A stretch of DNA of 64,000 nt from NCBI GenBank assembly GCA_003151275.1, contig PLXC01000013.1, forward strand, positions 92,787 to 156,786, given 5' to 3'. Source of the DNA: Candidatus Melainabacteria bacterium. GTDB taxonomy: Bacteria; Cyanobacteriota; Vampirovibrionia; Obscuribacterales; Obscuribacteraceae. Below are positions 63,551 through 64,000 of the stretch, in pieces; the first letter of the stretch is position 1, and the number at the start of each line of letters is the position of its first letter. A program made the position numbers and the translations under genes. Under the pieces are notes generated by a model. The model was not told the origin of the DNA. It ran no database searches and was given only the letters and a program-made list of their open reading frames with translations.

Positions 63551-64000
63551 TTATTTTTTCTTGGGGCGTGTTTGTTTGTTGATTGATTCGCTCAGTCCCT
63601 CGAACAGCTCTAACACATCGTCAGAATTTTTATCTTTAGTTACTTCGGCGACTGTTTGAACACGCTTGTATCCTGTTGGTGCTTGAAATTCTGCAAGAGA
63701 AATCTCTGCGCTACGGCACGATGTCGTGCGTAGCATTTGTTGTGTCTCCTTACTTACGTTTTTGTATTTGAAATCTAAAGGCAGTCCCTTCTGCGGCAAG
63801 CCGTAAAATCGCGCAATTGTTTCGCAAATTGCAGAGGGAAATTGATCGCTGACTACATAAGTTGCGCTAGTAACCGCGCCTCTGTCAGAAAGTCCTGTTT
63901 TCCAGCCGTCATATGCTTTCTTTGCCAACCAGTCAGGCGTTTCATAGTTGCAAATTTTCAGACCATTCAAGAGGTCGCGGTTTTTAAGTTTCAGTGGAAT
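63551..64000 (-). CDS. hypothetical protein, cut by window edge
   Basis: The frame is open from 63551 up to 64000 with no stop, so the gene probably begins outside the window; the apparent start at 63970 is only a TTG. The visible 149 residues are soluble, with a DWLAKKAYDGWKTGLSDRG block, a GLPQKGLPLDFKYKNV block and a Lys-rich end (KQTRPKKK). No family is recognised. Confidence 0.6.
   Translation of the reverse strand: MPLKLKNRDLLNGLKICNYETPDWLAKKAYDGWKTGLSDRGAVTSATYVVSDQFPSAICETIARFYGLPQKGLPLDFKYKNVSKETQQMLRTTSCRSAEISLAEFQAPTGYKRVQTVAEVTKDKNSDDVLELFEGLSESINKQTRPKKK

Overview
The window looks like chromosome from a Gram-negative-type bacterium with moderate GC and a large, repeat-rich, gene-sparse genome. 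No rRNA or marker gene fixes the taxon. The mix of TonB-C-like secreted proteins, a lipoprotein, an Flp-type pilin, SpoIID, a TPR-CHAT protein and several lineage-specific repeat proteins would suit an early-branching Cyanobacteriota relative such as Vampirovibrionia (Obscuribacterales). That is a guess from gene style, not a result.

Layout. 1-570: six tRNA genes (Arg-UCU, Arg-ACG, Val-UAC, Asn-GUU, Ser-UGA, Ile-GAU). 1.6-11.3 kb: two tandem-repeat proteins (the second broken by a frameshift), a signalling block (two tandem paralogous hybrid-free histidine kinases, one frameshifted, divergent from an OmpR-type regulator), plsY, and a three-gene membrane-protein operon. 11.3-20 kb: trhO, an unknown exported protein, and a full leftward malonate decarboxylase operon mdcABCDEGH. 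20.3-21.9 kb: a GH26-like glycosidase with its own sigma70-like promoter.

22.15-44.6 kb is accessory DNA. It consists of two integrative elements in tandem in the 3' half of tRNA-Pro(UGG). The intact tRNA is at 44547-44620 (minus). Copies of its 3' half with flank lie at 22147-22210 and 34972-35035. Each element has a P4-type tyrosine integrase (DUF4102-like arm domain) just inside its left end, and each carries its own paired 11-bp direct repeats about 120 bp inside the left core and about 5-14 bp from the right core, which are probably arm-type integrase sites. Element 1 (about 12.8 kb) resembles a P4-like phage satellite: integrase, a three-gene TIGR04255 cassette, a second recombinase with a C-terminal winged-helix extension, a prim-pol/D5 helicase and an AlpA-like regulator, with no structural genes. 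Element 2 (about 9.6 kb) carries TonB-C-like secreted proteins, an S1-like protein, a TIGR02391 (Ymh) protein, and a leftward wHTH - dNTP triphosphohydrolase - ApeA-like HEPN module that looks like an anti-phage locus.

44.6-64 kb: ordinary chromosome again. It holds a zinc-ribbon/SH3b protein, a class II aldolase coupled to a histidine phosphatase, a Spy-like protein, a TonB-C repeat protein, ovoA (ovothiol), a TPR lipoprotein, a frameshifted ATP-binding half of a PEP synthase-like protein, an Flp-like pilin, a CsoR-type repressor, a TPR-CHAT protein, an OmpR-type regulator, a SpoIID protein, an FxLYD/TPR protein and a gene cut by the window edge. Three genes (9.4-11.3, 2.4-4.2 and 53.8-55.0 kb) are split by single-base frameshifts; these could be real decay or assembly errors.
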